Below are positions 43,683 to 55,225 of a stretch of 64,000 nucleotides of DNA, piece by piece. Location: positions 10,198,574-10,262,573 of the forward strand of contig CM077658.1 of NCBI GenBank assembly GCA_039707465.1, read 5' to 3'. How positions within the stretch are numbered: position 1 is the first letter of the stretch; each line of letters starts with the position of its first letter. A program made the position numbers and the translations under genes. The notes beneath the pieces are model-generated. The model saw nothing but the letters and a program-made list of their open reading frames with translations. It was not told the DNA's origin and searched no databases. Source of the stretch: Rhabdophis nuchalis (Eukaryota > Chordata > Lepidosauria > Squamata > Natricidae).

Positions 43683-44090
43683 CCGTGACGGTGAACCTAT
43701 GACACATGTGCCCGAAGTGGCAGGGGGAGCCATGTCGTCTGCCATGCATGGCATCACCCGTTCATCTTCGGGGTTTCCGAGGCGCATAAACGCACGATTA
43801 TCAGCTGGCCTTCTTGCGTGCAGCAGTGCCGCAAACTGTAAGAGATGGCCTTCCGTTTTCCGGTGTGAGCATGCACGAAACCAGCTGATCGTCGCATGCA
43901 CATGCACACCAGCAACTAGAAGACTTAGCTTGCCGGTGTGCATGCGCAAGCTGGAAACTGAAAGTTCATTTTCTGGCATGCGCATGCCCCCTGGGCAGCT
44001 CCTCTTCCAAGTTGCAGCCCCATCGAGCATGTTTCACCCACGCATGTGGTACTTTTCAGTACTCAATGCCGAAAAGGTTGGCTATCATTG
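43683..44090. mobile_element. hAT MITE, diverged
   Basis: The ends 'ccgtgacggtgaacctatga' and 'gaaaaggttggctatcattg' match the 27.9-kb hAT MITE termini with substitutions. The interior is GC-rich with many 'gcatgcgca'-like CpG phrases. The flanking octamers match weakly. Confidence 0.7.
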
Positions 44091-44098
44091 TTCTAACC

Positions 44099-44439
44099 CA
44101 GTGGTAGTCAACCTGGTCCCTACTGCCCATTACTGGGTGTTCCAGATTTCATGGTGGGCGGTAGGGGTTTTGTCCAATACTGAAGCACTTTTCTTTTCTT
44201 TTTAAATTGAATTGACTGCCCTACTTTATAAATCACCATTACTGTGGAACCGGTGGGCGGTTAGAAAATTTTACTACTAACAGAGATACAAAAGTGGGCG
44301 GTAGGTATAAAAAGGTTGACTACGCCTGGCCTAAATCAATAAGCTAATAAAACAGAATCTCTGTAACTCAGGGTTGAACTATGGAAGAGATACAAAATCT
44401 AAAAGTGGGTGGTAGGTATAAAAAGGTTGACGACCCCTC
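44099..44439. mobile_element. hAT MITE with duplicated 3' end
   Basis: Starts CAGTGGTAGTCAACCTGGTC. Two 3' termini follow: one ends 'ggttgactacgcctg' at about 44328, the other 'aaaggttgacgacccctc' at 44439. Both are preceded by 'gtaggtataaaaagg'. The octamer 'ttctaacc' occurs at 44091-44098 and again at 44440-44447, so the outer end defines the insertion. Confidence 0.85.
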
Positions 44440-44447
44440 TTCTAACC

Positions 44448-44764
44448 CATTATGACACAATGGTTTCTTCTAGGATTTGGGAGCTAGGAAACACAGAAAG
44501 AATGCTAAGAACCAGTTCTCAAGTTACTTCAGTCATGCCACAAGAGTTCGGTTCACAACAAGTGCATAACTCTGGTGGAGAATCCAAAGATCAGCAGCCA
44601 ATGAAGAGCAGAGAAGGAACAAATGCCAGCCTGAGGGTACAGCAGGACGTCAAGACCAGGCATCCAGGATGCAACCAGGAAGAAGCAGGCCAATAACAGA
44701 TGGTTGTTATTGCTGTGAACAGAAGGCTTCATAGGGCTGTCTTTAGGGATCCAACTACTGTAGG
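44448..44764. other. unique stretch
   Basis: Noncoding. A 95-codon frame crossing 44409-44696 has no recognisable domain. Confidence 0.35.
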
Positions 44765-44772
44765 GTTTAGAT

Positions 44773-44902
44773 CAGGGATGTCCAAACTTGGGAACTTTAA
44801 GACTTGTGGACTTCAACTCCCAGAATTCCCCAGCCAGCTGGCTGGGGAATTCTGGGAGTTGAAGTCCACAAGTCTTAAAGTTCCCAAGTTTGGACATCCC
44901 TG
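44773..44902. mobile_element. foldback hAT MITE, 130 bp, perfect 8-bp target duplication
   Basis: The whole element is an almost perfect palindrome, beginning CAGGGATGTCCAAACTTGGG, with centre 'cagccagctggctgggg'. It is flanked by 'gtttagat' at 44765-44772 and 44903-44910. Arm identity and intact duplication suggest a young insertion. It is non-coding. Confidence 0.95.
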
Positions 44903-44910
44903 GTTTAGAT

Positions 44911-45447
44911 GGATAGAAGTACACTACCAATAACACGTCCACTGGTCCAGATTTGTAGAAGATAATTCCCACCAAGATGCCTTATGGAAAAAAAAGAGCT
45001 GTTGGAAGGTTAGCCAACTTGCTTTCATAGGAGGAAACCATCAACTACATGTGCATTGCTTCATTGCATGGTTTATTGGTGTTATTTGTGTCAAATTACA
45101 ACACAGCTTACTCCTGTGTGCCCTGATGCCTTTTCAAATGATGAAAAGCTGACAGTTTTGTACAGCTTTATATAATTAACACAAATGATGTGACGTTGAT
45201 GCTCAGGCAAATGGCCTAATCGAATGCAAAAAGAATTGAATTACATAAATGAGAATTTGATCAACGTTAAATTTTAACAGACAGCCTTTTGCCCCCAAGA
45301 TCAACAGCCAGGATTAAATCAAGAGTTTGCTTTAATATGCCAAACTGAAGCATCCCTGATGGAGGGAAATAAGACATATTTATGCTGCCTTGTGCTCCTA
45401 CAGGAAAGGCAACCTAGAAGTTTAACAATGTTTTCAAACACTGTTTG
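44911..45447. other. unique stretch
   Basis: Noncoding AT-rich DNA, nothing recognised. Confidence 0.4.
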
Positions 45448-45780
45448 AAGGGCTCTCTCTGTGGCGGGCCCGGCCCTCTGGAACGGCCTTCCCCCCGATA
45501 TTAGAACGACCACGGACCTCCGCTCCTTCCGCCTGAAATCGAAGACTCATCTTTTCCGCCTGGCCGGCCTAGGGTAGTCTCTCTGTCTATGGGTTTTTTA
45601 AATGTATACTATATTTATTGGGTATTTTTAGTTAATGGGATTTTAGCACAGGATTGATTGAGTTTAATCTGTTTTAATTTGTATGTATTTTGTATATTTT
45701 TCGCTTTTAATTTCCCTGTGCACCGCCCCGAGTCCCTGTGGGGAGAGGGTGCGGTCAATAAATTCAACTTATTATTATTA
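45448..45780 (+). mobile_element. L2-type LINE 3' end
   Basis: Begins at 'gaagggctctctctgtggcg' inside the terminal ORF part ('LWNGLPPDIRTTTDLRSFRL', 'RLAGLG', stop). It continues through the 3' UTR ('gcaccgccccgagtccctgt') to an ATT tail. It is 5'-truncated. Confidence 0.9.
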
Positions 45781-45789
45781 TTGAAAACA

Positions 45790-46045
45790 TCATTTTCGGA
45801 GGTGCAATGGTTAGAATGCAGCACTGCAAGGTACTTCTGCTGACTGCCGGCTGACTGCAATTTGGCAGTTCAAATCTTATCAGGCTCAGGGTCGATTCCC
45901 TCTCAAGGCCTTCCATCCCGTCCAAGGTCAATAAACTGAGGACCCAAATTGTTGGGGCCAATATGCTGACTTTGTAAACCGTTTAGAAAGGTCTGTAAAA
46001 GCACTGTGAAGCGATATAAAAGTCTAAGGGCTATTGCTGTTAATA
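45790..46045 (+). mobile_element. Sauria-type SINE
   Basis: The tRNA-like head 'AGGTGCAATGGTTAGAATGC' and 'CAGTTCAAATCTT' is followed by 'aaactgaggacccaaattgt'. The Bov-B-like tail 'aaccgtttagaaaggtctgt'...'gcgatataaaagtctaagg' closes it. It inserted directly behind the L2 tail. Confidence 0.9.
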
Positions 46046-46392
46046 AAAAGAGAATATTGAGAGATGAATCAACACTAGAACTGTCACAGAAGGAATCTTA
46101 TTTTTCAGTGGAATATCAATACCAGATTAAGATTTGGATTGGGAGGACTGAGAATTGTAGTGGCGTGGTCTAAAATGGGAAACTGGGAAAACATCTCAGT
46201 AGAAGTGAGAAATGTTCTAGAATGCTTCTTAGAAAGCTGCTTGGAGGCAGATATCAAGAGTTAAGTTTGCATCCAGATAATCTTTGTTAGTGCAAGTATG
46301 AATTGGAGTAGGATGGAACTGGGAGACAGCATTGAAATAAGTAGGTAGCTAATTTGCAATTGGGAAAGCTTCACTCTATTAATTCAAAAGTC
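46046..46392. other. unique stretch
   Basis: Noncoding, nothing recognised. Confidence 0.4.
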
Positions 46393-46752
46393 TAAGGTAA
46401 AGATAAAGGTTCCCCTTGCACATATGTGCTAGTTGTTCCCACCTCTAGGGGGCGGTGCTCATCTCCATTTCAAAGCCGAAGAGCCAGTGCTTTCCGAAGA
46501 GGTCTCCATGGTCATGTGGCCAGCATGATTAAATGCTGAAGGCGCACGGAGTGATGTTACCTTCCCACCAAAGGTGGTCCTTATTTTTCTACTTACATTT
46601 TTATATGCTTTCGAAATGTAAGGTTGGCAGAAGCTGGGACAAGTAACGGGAGCTCACTCCATTATGCGGCGCTGGGGATTCGAACCGCTGAACTGCCGAC
46701 CTTTCTGATCGACAAGCTCAGCGTCTTAGCCACTGGGGCCACCGTGTCCCTT
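46393..46752 (-). mobile_element. tRNA-derived SINE (family A), full length
   Basis: The reverse complement has 'GTGGCcCCAGTGGCTAAGAC', 'GCGGTTCGAATCC', the full body and the 3' end 'ggaacctttatctttacc'. At about 360 bases it is a good reference copy for this family. Confidence 0.9.
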
Positions 46753-47714
46753 CTAAAGTCTTAGACGATGCAATAGAAGATACATCTTTGACAGAATCCT
46801 TCTTCCATTGCAAGCAAAAGTGCATAAACTCAAATACCACTTAAATGATTTCTTTGGGTCCGGCCTTTCCAGAGTCAAGGTAAACAAAAACAATTAACCA
46901 AAAGGTACTGCTTTCCTAAAAAGTGTGCCCAGACAGCAGTTTCCTGTAAGGAAGTATGGAATTCCATCCATCTCCTTGTGAACCAAGCACTTCATGGTCC
47001 TTTCAACTAGGCTATTTGTGAACATAAAACAGCTTAGAGAGATCAGGAGGGCACACCTCTCTTTGTCCTCTATGCAACATTTATGATACAGGATCATGAT
47101 CGTCTACAATCCCAAGAAAGGACAATAAAATGTGATCATATTTCTAAAAAGCACTAAATCATTTATAAATAGGGGAAGGGTTAAGGTTGCTGAAACGATT
47201 TAATGTGAGATATTTCTCCTGCATGTAATAGCCTAAATGTTCACCTTCTGAGACATGTATATATACACTACTGCAATTGTCCCAAGTACAATAATTCAAA
47301 ATGCCCATAATTAATCACATGATAATCTGTGCCATAATTTACACTGGACCAGGAGAACTAGAGACATATCTAAGATAGAAGCATAAGGCTGGATCCGAGT
47401 AATGTGCCCAATGATAGACAATTTGGGAGCTTGAACAGCAGCGAGAATTCTTTAAAAGTTACAAATTCCAGGTAAGTTGGAATCTGTGCCTCTGTTATAT
47501 TAACTTCTGGTTCATATCTAACTCTAGTTTTAGATTCTGAGGACCAAACCCTTGTGAAAAATTCAGAGATTTGATTTTTCAGGCCATTGGATCAAATCTC
47601 CGAACCAAATCAACTTTCCAAATCAGATTGATCGTTCAGATGGAATTGCCAAATTGAACATCTCCACATTGTTTGGCAGCTCAGAATGCAAACCCTTGGT
47701 CATTCATTCATTCT
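46753..47714. other. unique stretch
   Basis: Nearly 1 kb of non-repetitive noncoding DNA. Nothing recognised. Confidence 0.45.
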
Positions 47715-47767
47715 CCATCCATCCATCCATCCATCCATCCATCCATCCATCCATCCATCCATCCATT
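47715..47767. repeat. (ATCC)n microsatellite
   Basis: About 13 ATCC units. Confidence 0.95.
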
Positions 47768-47809
47768 TCAGAGAAGCCATATACATTTTGAGAATCAAGC
47801 CAAACTTTG

Positions 47810-48090
47810 GGGGTTTAAAATGAGAGCCGACTCATTTTAAAGGGGGTCTATGATGACTCCTAGAGGCCAAAGGGGCATGGCTGGGTGGGCCACTTGCCTG
47901 TGTGCAGCTGGCCATGCCCACCCAGCTACCCCAAGACATCTGTGCCAAGTGGGCTGCACCGAGTTTTCTGTGGTGACCTGGCGAGGCCGCGCCCGCCTGT
48001 CTGCAGCCAGATGGCACTCACCCACCCAGCCTCGCCCACCCATCCATGCCCACCTGGCCGCTGTGAGTCTTCCCATTCCACCGCTGAAAG
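47810..48090. other. GC-rich stretch, possible TE interior
   Basis: Abrupt rise in GC ('ggccatgcccacccagc', 'gcgaggccgcgcccgcc') with overlapping frames on both strands. The texture resembles the interiors of the hAT MITEs here, but no terminal repeats could be placed. No domain was recognised in the frames. Confidence 0.35.
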
Positions 48091-49629
48091 GATAAAGGTC
48101 AAAGCTATATCAGAGGTTACTTATATTTAACTAAACACTGCAGACGTGCTGTTTGGCCTCCTGGAATCAGTGGCCAGCAGATATTTCGTGACCTTTCTCT
48201 CATTTGAAGAACACTGTGCTATTTAAAAGAAAACAAAAAATCCAGTCTGTTTTCGGATGGTTTTATGGCACTCTGTTTTAATAATGGTTTAACTGCTGCT
48301 GCTATTTTAATGCTGCTTAGTGCTGTGGTTTGCTGTTTTATAGCTTGTGCTCTTCTACTGTTTATTTAATCAAAAGCTTTCTAAATAGCTGTGGAAAGGT
48401 AAGCACCCTAAAATGGAGACCATCATTCTTTTAATGCTAGGATTTGCCTGGCATGTTAAAAACCAGGTTCTAAACAGGGGCAAGAGCCAAGGGGAAGAGG
48501 GGTTAGTCCCAGAAGCACTTGAAAGGGTGAAGGTACCCAGTTTCCCTCCATATCTCCCCAAAATGAAGGCTCCGTTTACTCGGCACATTTTGAGGGATTA
48601 TTATTATTTTTTGCGCCTTTTTTTCTTAAAGAATGACTGTTGTATTTCTTCCATGGTGGGAACCTACAGTTAATTTCCCCCCAAGAAACGATGGGAATGG
48701 ATACCTGTCAGAACGGACGTCAATCAAAGATGTAACTAAACTGAAACATTTCGTATTTCCCCAACAATTTACGTTCGGCTTGATTTATGAACTGGCTCAA
48801 ACTCAGAGGGATGCGCTTAATTATCAGCATTTGCAGCCTGCTTTGGTTTTATAGATCAAATAAAAGCACGGCGGCTTACAGCAAGGGGAGATTCTGTGCG
48901 CATGGCAGGCGATGCACGGGGTTGACGCTGTGAAATATGTCTCCTTCTTTGACACTCCTGTAATAGTGATGCTCTTCACTTTCCTTGTATCCACGGGGTT
49001 TATGGTCCATAAAGTTTAATAACAAATTTAACAGCTGAACAGTGAGCACGCCGTGGTAAGAGGTGGTTTGTCATATAAAAACAGGACCTGGCTTTCAGCG
49101 CAGGCCAGCCTGTTTTCATCCTTGTTCAATGTAACGATGAGAAAAGGTCACACTTCAGACCAGTGAACAATTTCAAACTGTTAAACAAGCAGAGAGCAGG
49201 GACACCTTTGTGTTAAGCCACTGGATCTTTGACCATGGATGGGAGGAAGGAGAGAAGTTTAGCTAGCAGGGCTGTCAGAAGAGAGAAGCTTCTGAGCAAA
49301 GGAGAAGTCTTTTAGGAAGGAAAGGAAAACTTGGGCTCTTGTTCTTACAGTGGCCTGCCTTTTTGCCACCCCATCTGATTGGCTGATTTTTATTTTGTTT
49401 CGTTACCATCCTTTCTGTAAACTGGAATGCATCTTTACACCTGTAGAGAACCTCTGCTTATAGCTGTATAAGCAGATTTCAGTGTGCCCAGCTTCATTTA
49501 ACAAGACAAGCTTATAACCAGAGGCCTTTCTAAATAAAAGCGTTGGAAATAAAGGGTGGAATTATTGCAGAGGAAGCTTTTGGCCAGCTGATCAACTGAA
49601 GTTATAGGTCATTCTATTTGGGGATATAA
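48091..49629. promoter_or_regulatory. long unique stretch, candidate conserved noncoding DNA
   Basis: About 1.5 kb free of recognised repeats. The part at 48600-49060 is balanced and information-rich ('gcgcttaattatcagcattt', 'gatcaaataaaagcacggc', 'ggtccataaagtttaataac'), like vertebrate conserved noncoding elements. Frames of 72-86 codons show no domain. Regulatory function is inference and conservation is untested. Confidence 0.3.
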
Positions 49630-49975
49630 CGGTAAAGGTTCCCCTTGCACATATGTGCTAATCCATCCTGGCTCTAGGGGCAGTACTCATCCCCGTTTCA
49701 AAGCCGAAGAGCCAACGCTGTCCGAAAACGTCTCCGTGGTCATGTGGCCAGCATGACTAAACACCGAAGGTGCACAGAACACTGTTCCCTTCCCACCAAA
49801 GGTGGCCCCTATTTTTCTACTTGCATTTCTTACGTGCTTCCGAACTGCTAGGTTGGCAGAAGCTGGGACAAGTAACGGGAGCTCATTCCGCTACGTGGTG
49901 CTAGGATTCAAACTGCTGAACTGCTGATCTTTCTGATCGACAAGCTCAGTGGGTCTTAGCCACTGAGCCACAGCG
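49630..49975 (-). mobile_element. tRNA-derived SINE (family A)
   Basis: The reverse complement shows 'GTGGCTCAGTGGCTAAGACC', a mutated B box ('AGTTTGAATCC'), the full body and the 3' end with 'ggggaacctttacc'. Confidence 0.9.
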
Positions 49976-50393
49976 TCCTTTATGTGGGGATATAGTGACA
50001 GAGAAATTAAAGGGAAACGATGGAAGGTTTTACAATAAGAAGGAAAAGCTTGTACAGGAGCTGAACATAGTCAGAGAGAAACTTCACAAGGCCAGAATAC
50101 TAGCTGGATAATTTTGGATGGTTGTGAAGTGCACTGTTCTGTCTTTGGCCCGGAAGACCTTTCCCTATTAATATGATTTTTCCTTCTCTTCTGAATCTTA
50201 AAACAGCCCTTATTATATTATTCTCAAGGAAGCCCAAATTCAGTTTAAATTATAATGCAGCCCTGAATGTATGAATCTGAGGATGAAGATCGAACACATG
50301 TAGGGTTACCAGATATCTGAAAGAGGTGAGGGAGGTCATGGGCAATTGGAAAGAGGACAAATTGGAAGGAGGTGTGGAGTAAGAAGGAAGAAA
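49976..50393. other. unique stretch
   Basis: Noncoding, nothing recognised. Confidence 0.4.
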
Positions 50394-50566
50394 AGGGTGG
50401 TTCCTATTTTTCTATTTGCATTTTTACATGCTTTCGAGATGCTAGGTTGGCAGAAGCTGGGACAAGTAACGGGAGCTCACTCCATTACGCGGTGCTAGGG
50501 ATTCAAACTGTAGAGCTGCTGACCTTTCTGATCGACAAGCTCAGCATCTTAGCCACCGTGTCTCCA
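50394..50566 (-). mobile_element. tRNA-derived SINE (family A), half copy
   Basis: The head and first body part are present ('gctaggttggcagaagctgg', 'gggattcaaactg'). The element stops at 'aagggtggttcctattttt', so the 3' half is missing, as in the 1.3-kb copy. Confidence 0.8.
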
Positions 50567-52262
50567 AATGTAAGTTACACATTGGGGGGAAAAAAACAGA
50601 TGGTGTTCATCTTCTAGAAGGTATCATACCTTCCAGCAGGTATGATCTTTGACCTTCCTAAAGGGAGAAAAGAGACCCCGTTTTTACATTCTTGCTGAAA
50701 AAGAAAGTTTGCACAAATCTCAGCCTTTTCTATTGTTAATGAAATCTCTCGTGTGAATACTGTCAAATATGTCAGTTCCAACTATTTCTACAAGTGCATC
50801 TTTAATACGGGGCCATTTGCAGGCACTGCTCTCAAAAAAAGATCAGCTAAGTGGAGAAATATAAAAGAAATAAGATGCAGAACCACAAAACTGGCTAGGG
50901 ATTATAGGGAAAATACAACAGATTAAAAGATCTATTTTCTAATCCCCCCTCCCCTTGTAAATAAACATAAAGATTATAAAAAGACTGGGTTGCTTTAACA
51001 TTTCCCTACCAGCAGTTTTTCAATGAATTCAGCACATCACGTAATATCGGAGTAAATCTGTCCAAAAATGTTTTACAATTAAGTGCAAGATACTTTCTCA
51101 TGAACCAGTAAATTGAAACTTCTTCTCAGAGGAGCGACATAAAAGTCATTTTTATGGTTTTATTGTAATTTTAATAGGCAATTTCACAGGTAAACAGAAG
51201 TGTTTGAGCTCCATTCAATACTACGCCGCAGATTATGCTGCATTTCTAACGGCATCAACGCGCACATCTACATGAGATGAAGAGGAATTACAAATGGGTC
51301 GTTTTGTAATATAAATGGCAGTGTTTTATGAACGCCTAACTACCCAGCTGACAAAGAAATGGGAGATTTATAGAACAGGAGGGTATTAATCTAGCATCTT
51401 AGGAAGGGTGAAGAAGGGAGAGGGGGAAACTGTTTAGCCTTCAGACATGTAGACAGCAGGCTGACCTGGTCCGTCTGGGTTTTAGGCGTTCTGAGAATAC
51501 GTCCCCAGCAGATGCTCCTCAGTCTGCATTTTGAAGAAGTTAAGCTACGGGAAGAGGAGCCTGGATAGGTTGAGAGTTGGAATGCCTACATGTAAAACCA
51601 ACAAGTCTTAGCAGATAACAACATGGTGTGTGAATGTGGAGAGACCAAGAGACCTCTGCCATCTGCTGGTATGTTGGCAAGTACCAGAAAGATGTACCAA
51701 TAATAATGAGGTGTTTTTTGGTCAACAACTAAAACAAGAAGATGGGTTTCAGTTTAAAGCTTGATCTAGATGATGATGAGGTGGTGGTGGTGGAGGAGGA
51801 GGAGGAGGAGGAGGAGGGGGAAGGAAGGAGGGAGGGAGGGAGGAAGTGAAGGAGGAGAGGAAGGGAAAGAAGGAAGGATGGAAGGAGGGAGGGAGAGAGG
51901 AAGAGAAGGAGAATAGACTATGTGTTAAATGTATTTAGCTTATAATTTCAGTTTTAGAGTGATACTCTGTTGACTAGGGTTCCTAATATGTACCTCTAAT
52001 TTTGGTGGTTCTTAGCCTTTTAAAATGATTTTATATATTCCATACTTCATATGTAATTAGACATATTCCAAAAATGTAATCTCCATGGCATTTTAGATTT
52101 TTTCTTTACTGTTTGGATTTAATCTTATATTGCTTTTTATTTGTTTTTTCATTGCTTTCTACCATATTTGTATTTTTTAAAAAATGTCATCTTTCCCTCC
52201 CTCTCTTAATGCCTGGAAGTGGAAATAAATTGAGCACGTGACTGATTACTGGGTATGAATTA
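50567..52262. other. unique stretch with CNE-like part and purine patch
   Basis: About 1.7 kb with no recognised transposon. The interval 51150-51360 ('ttttattgtaattttaatag', 'tacgccgcagattatgctgc') has conserved-element texture. A GGA/GGAAG purine tract lies at 51780-51915. No exon was recognised. Confidence 0.4.
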
Positions 52263-52265
52263 GTG

Positions 52266-52354
52266 TTTTTCAAACATGACAACTTTAAGATGTCTGGACT
52301 TTAACTCCCAGATTTCCCCACCCAACATAAAGTTGTCAAGTTTGAAAAACATCG
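52266..52354. mobile_element. foldback MITE, internally deleted
   Basis: 'gtttttcaaacatgacaact' at the left and 'gttgtcaagtttgaaaaac' at the right are inverted repeats around 'actttaactcccagatttcc'. It belongs to the same style of family as 44.77 kb, with a shortened centre. Confidence 0.75.
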
Positions 52355-52458
52355 ATGTAAATAATTCTACCAAATCACTTCAATTTGCATAGGGACTCTC
52401 AGCCACTGAAGCGAAGTTGATGAGCATCCCGCTTCCAGTTACAGTTATGCCAACGTAC

Positions 52459-52711
52459 CAGTGGTGGGATTCAAATTTTTTTACTACCCATTCTGTTGGC
52501 ATGGCTTGGAGGGCGTGGCATGGCTTGGTGGGTGTGGCAGGGGAAGGATACAGTAAAATCCCCATTCCCTCCCAATCAACTGGGACTCGGGAGGCAATGA
52601 ATAGATGGGGCGGGGCCAGCCAGAGGTGGTATTTATCGGTTCTCCAAACTACTCAAAATTTCCACTACTGGTTCTCCAGAACTGGTCAGAACCTGCTGAA
52701 TACCACCTCTG
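52459..52711 (-). mobile_element. hAT-like non-autonomous element
   Basis: Starts CAGTGGTGGGATTCAAATTT and ends 'ctgctgaataccacctctg'. The flanking octamers 'caacgtac' and 'caacatat' match at 6 of 8 positions. The interior shares 'ggcaggggaaggatacag' and 'ccactactggttctccag' with the 7.2 and 9.8 kb copies. It is non-coding. Confidence 0.85.
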
Positions 52712-53685
52712 CAACATATTTATGGGAAGGGGGTTGAGGAAGGAAAGAATGGGAGAGCAGACTTAAAACAATCAAGGCATAGAAGGTGAACCTGTCAGCA
52801 ATAAATTCCTCAGGAATAAATTTTTCAAATCACCCCAAAAGGGTTGAACCTCAAACGTAGCGTTCTAAACTTATAAAAGAAAAAATAATAATGCTATAAA
52901 ACACTGGAATCACTGGTGTATGAAATTTTGTCTTTTGCTTGGAAGACGTATTCTCAATATTACGTTTTCTCTTTGTCTTCTGCAACTAGAAGGCAACTTT
53001 ATTGTATCAAGGAAGCCCCAAATCAATTTAAATTATAAGCATATTTACTTATGTTACAACAAGGAAGAATTGTATACACTCGCACAATACAGAGAGAGAG
53101 AGTATACTGTGCGTGGAACGATGTTCCAAAAACCAATTCTGTCTTAAATCACAGCTATTTAGACATATAATTTACATATACACTTTTTTTTTTAAAGATA
53201 CTGCATGCCATGTGTCTGGATCTCATTAGAAAACTAAATATCATTTGGAAGACAGGGAAGAAGGATCTGCAAAAAAAGAAAATCAAGCTGTGTTTTGTAT
53301 TAGAATAGAAAATGTTTGTATTACTCTGGGAATACGGTTGGTAAAGAAAATAAGATGGAACAGTTTTTTATTGTAATAGGGTTCCTGACTGCTTAAATCC
53401 TATTCCAATGACTTAACCATGATAGGGGAATTGGACCTCAGAGCATTTAAGTAGGACGGAGAAGATGAAAAGAAAGAAATGTATGGGTCTGAATAAAATT
53501 CATATTAATTCCCCCTGCGCGAGAATTTTGCCAAGTTTGGGGGGTTATTTCAAAGTAGACAATGGTGTTAAGCTAAGCAGTTCTCACTGGGACAGATCCT
53601 GATGCTGGGAAAGACTGAAGGCAAAAGGAGAAAGTGACAGCAAAGGATGAGATGGTTAGAAAGTGCCATTGAATGAATGTGAATT
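52712..53685. other. unique stretch
   Basis: AT-rich noncoding DNA. Nothing recognised. Confidence 0.4.
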
Positions 53686-53689
53686 TGAG

Positions 53690-54255
53690 CACACTCCGGG
53701 AGACAATGGAGGAAGGGTCCAGAGCTATTTCACGAGAAGAGTCCTCCACTCCTCTGCTCGCAATAAAATCCCTTATGCCACCAGGCCCAAAATTTTGGGC
53801 TTGGACAACCTGGAATTACGCTGCCTACGGTTCCGACCTAAGCATAGTACTCAAAATTGTCTGCTACAAAGTCCTACCTGTCAACAACGTCTTCGGCTCT
53901 AACCTCAATAATACTCAGGCAAAAAATAGATACAAAACTCGATTGCAGAAAATACAACTTCAGCAGCAGAGTGGTCAACGCCTGGAATGCTCTACCTGAC
54001 CCCATTGTTACATCCTCAAACATCCCCCCAACCTTCAACCTTACACTGTCTACCGTGAACCTCATTCAATTCAGGTGAGGCCCACAGCAGATATAAGCTT
54101 AAGCACATAAGTGCATAAGCGCACCAATGTGTCTTCCATCATTGTCCTATTGTCCCCATTTATTTGTACTAATTTCCTTGTCCGTGTCCATGTTTATACT
54201 TATACTTGTCATCTTGCACATGTTTGACAAACGAAATGAAAAATAAATAAAGGGG
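53690..54255 (+). mobile_element. CR1-group LINE 3' end (family B)
   Basis: In shifting frames it encodes 'SRVVNAWNALPDPIVTSS' and 'FNLTLSTVNLIQF', like the minus-strand copy at 7.7 kb. Upstream pieces include 'LDNLELRCLRF'. The 3' UTR has 'cgcaccaatgtgtcttccat' and ends with an AATAAATAAA tail. Frameshifts make it non-functional. Confidence 0.8.
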
Positions 54256-54706
54256 TGGGGCCTGGTGTGCTATGATCCATGAGTTGAACACAAATTAGCG
54301 ATTGAACAAGAAAACTCTAACCAGTCACATGACATTTTGAAATAACTTAACTTCGGGCTCTCCAATGGTTTTTCTCCAGCTCTTGCGGTTTCCCTTCCTG
54401 AATGCTGTTGTAAGTCTTTCCATTGCAAGAGAGTTCATGGGAGAGACTTTGGGGTTATGAATCAGACCCCTTGGTTCATTAATGATGCTTTCTAAGATGC
54501 TAGTTATAAAACACCATGTCTTTTAGTTTGATCAACCATGAACAGATAACCCAAATATCTACTATATCGAAAAAAAGCGACTGAGGAGAAATAGGGGGGA
54601 AAAAAACAGAAGTCAGAAAAAAAACCATGAAATTTGATCGATAGTATGCATCCAATGTTTGTTAAGTTGTTCGTGATATTTGGTTTTATTATATAAATAC
54701 AGGACC
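54256..54706. other. unique stretch
   Basis: Noncoding, nothing recognised. Confidence 0.4.
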
Positions 54707-54714
54707 ATCTATAA

Positions 54715-55217
54715 CAGGGGTCCCCAACCTTTTTGGCACCAGGGACCGGTTTCATGTAAAAAAAATTCCGCAGACCGGTGCGAGCCTCCAGCGGGTGCGT
54801 CGAGTCACGTGGGCCGTGCGCGCTTCGGCAGTCACGTGGAACCCGAGGCGGGAACCCGCGTCTCGTGGGGGCGCGACCTGGGGAGGGTGTCTTGCATGCA
54901 ACTGGGCGGGAAAGCTGTCAGGAGTCCTGGGCGAAGGATCCGCGGCTGGGGCCAGGAAGGACGGGCTGCGTCCTGGGCAGGAGGGCCTGGCAGCCCCTTC
55001 CCCCCTGTGCAGGGCCGGGTGGTGTCCCGAATCCCCCCAATGCAGGCCGTTGCCCCCGTCTTGCCCCCGGGGAGCGCCCCAGCCAGCCGCCAGGACAGCG
55101 GAGCATTTGCTACACTTTCCTAAGATTTGCGCCACTCTCTTTGCTGCTCACTCCGGCCCGGTTGCTATGAAGCCACGGACCGGCACCGGTCCACGGCCCA
55201 GGGGTTGGGGACCCCTG
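54715..55217. mobile_element. GC-rich hAT element, 503 bp, perfect 8-bp target duplication
   Basis: Starts CAGGGGTCCCCAACCTTTTT and ends 'ggggttggggacccctg'. 'atctataa' is repeated exactly at 54707-54714 and 55218-55225. 'agggaccggtttcatg' and 'accggcaccggtccacgg' are subterminal inverted motifs. The interior is CpG-rich and gives long frames on both strands that lack transposase motifs. Termini and target length place it in the hAT superfamily. Confidence 0.95.
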
Positions 55218-55225
55218 ATCTATAA

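Noticed and set aside
47837..48130. Protein-coding exon in a GC-rich block
   Set aside because: Frames of similar length exist in several phases on both strands. No domain or convincing splice sites, and the composition resembles MITE interiors.
53663..54078. Host exon suggested by overlapping frames
   Set aside because: Same sequence and 3' UTR as the minus-strand LINE end at 7.7 kb, with frameshifts.
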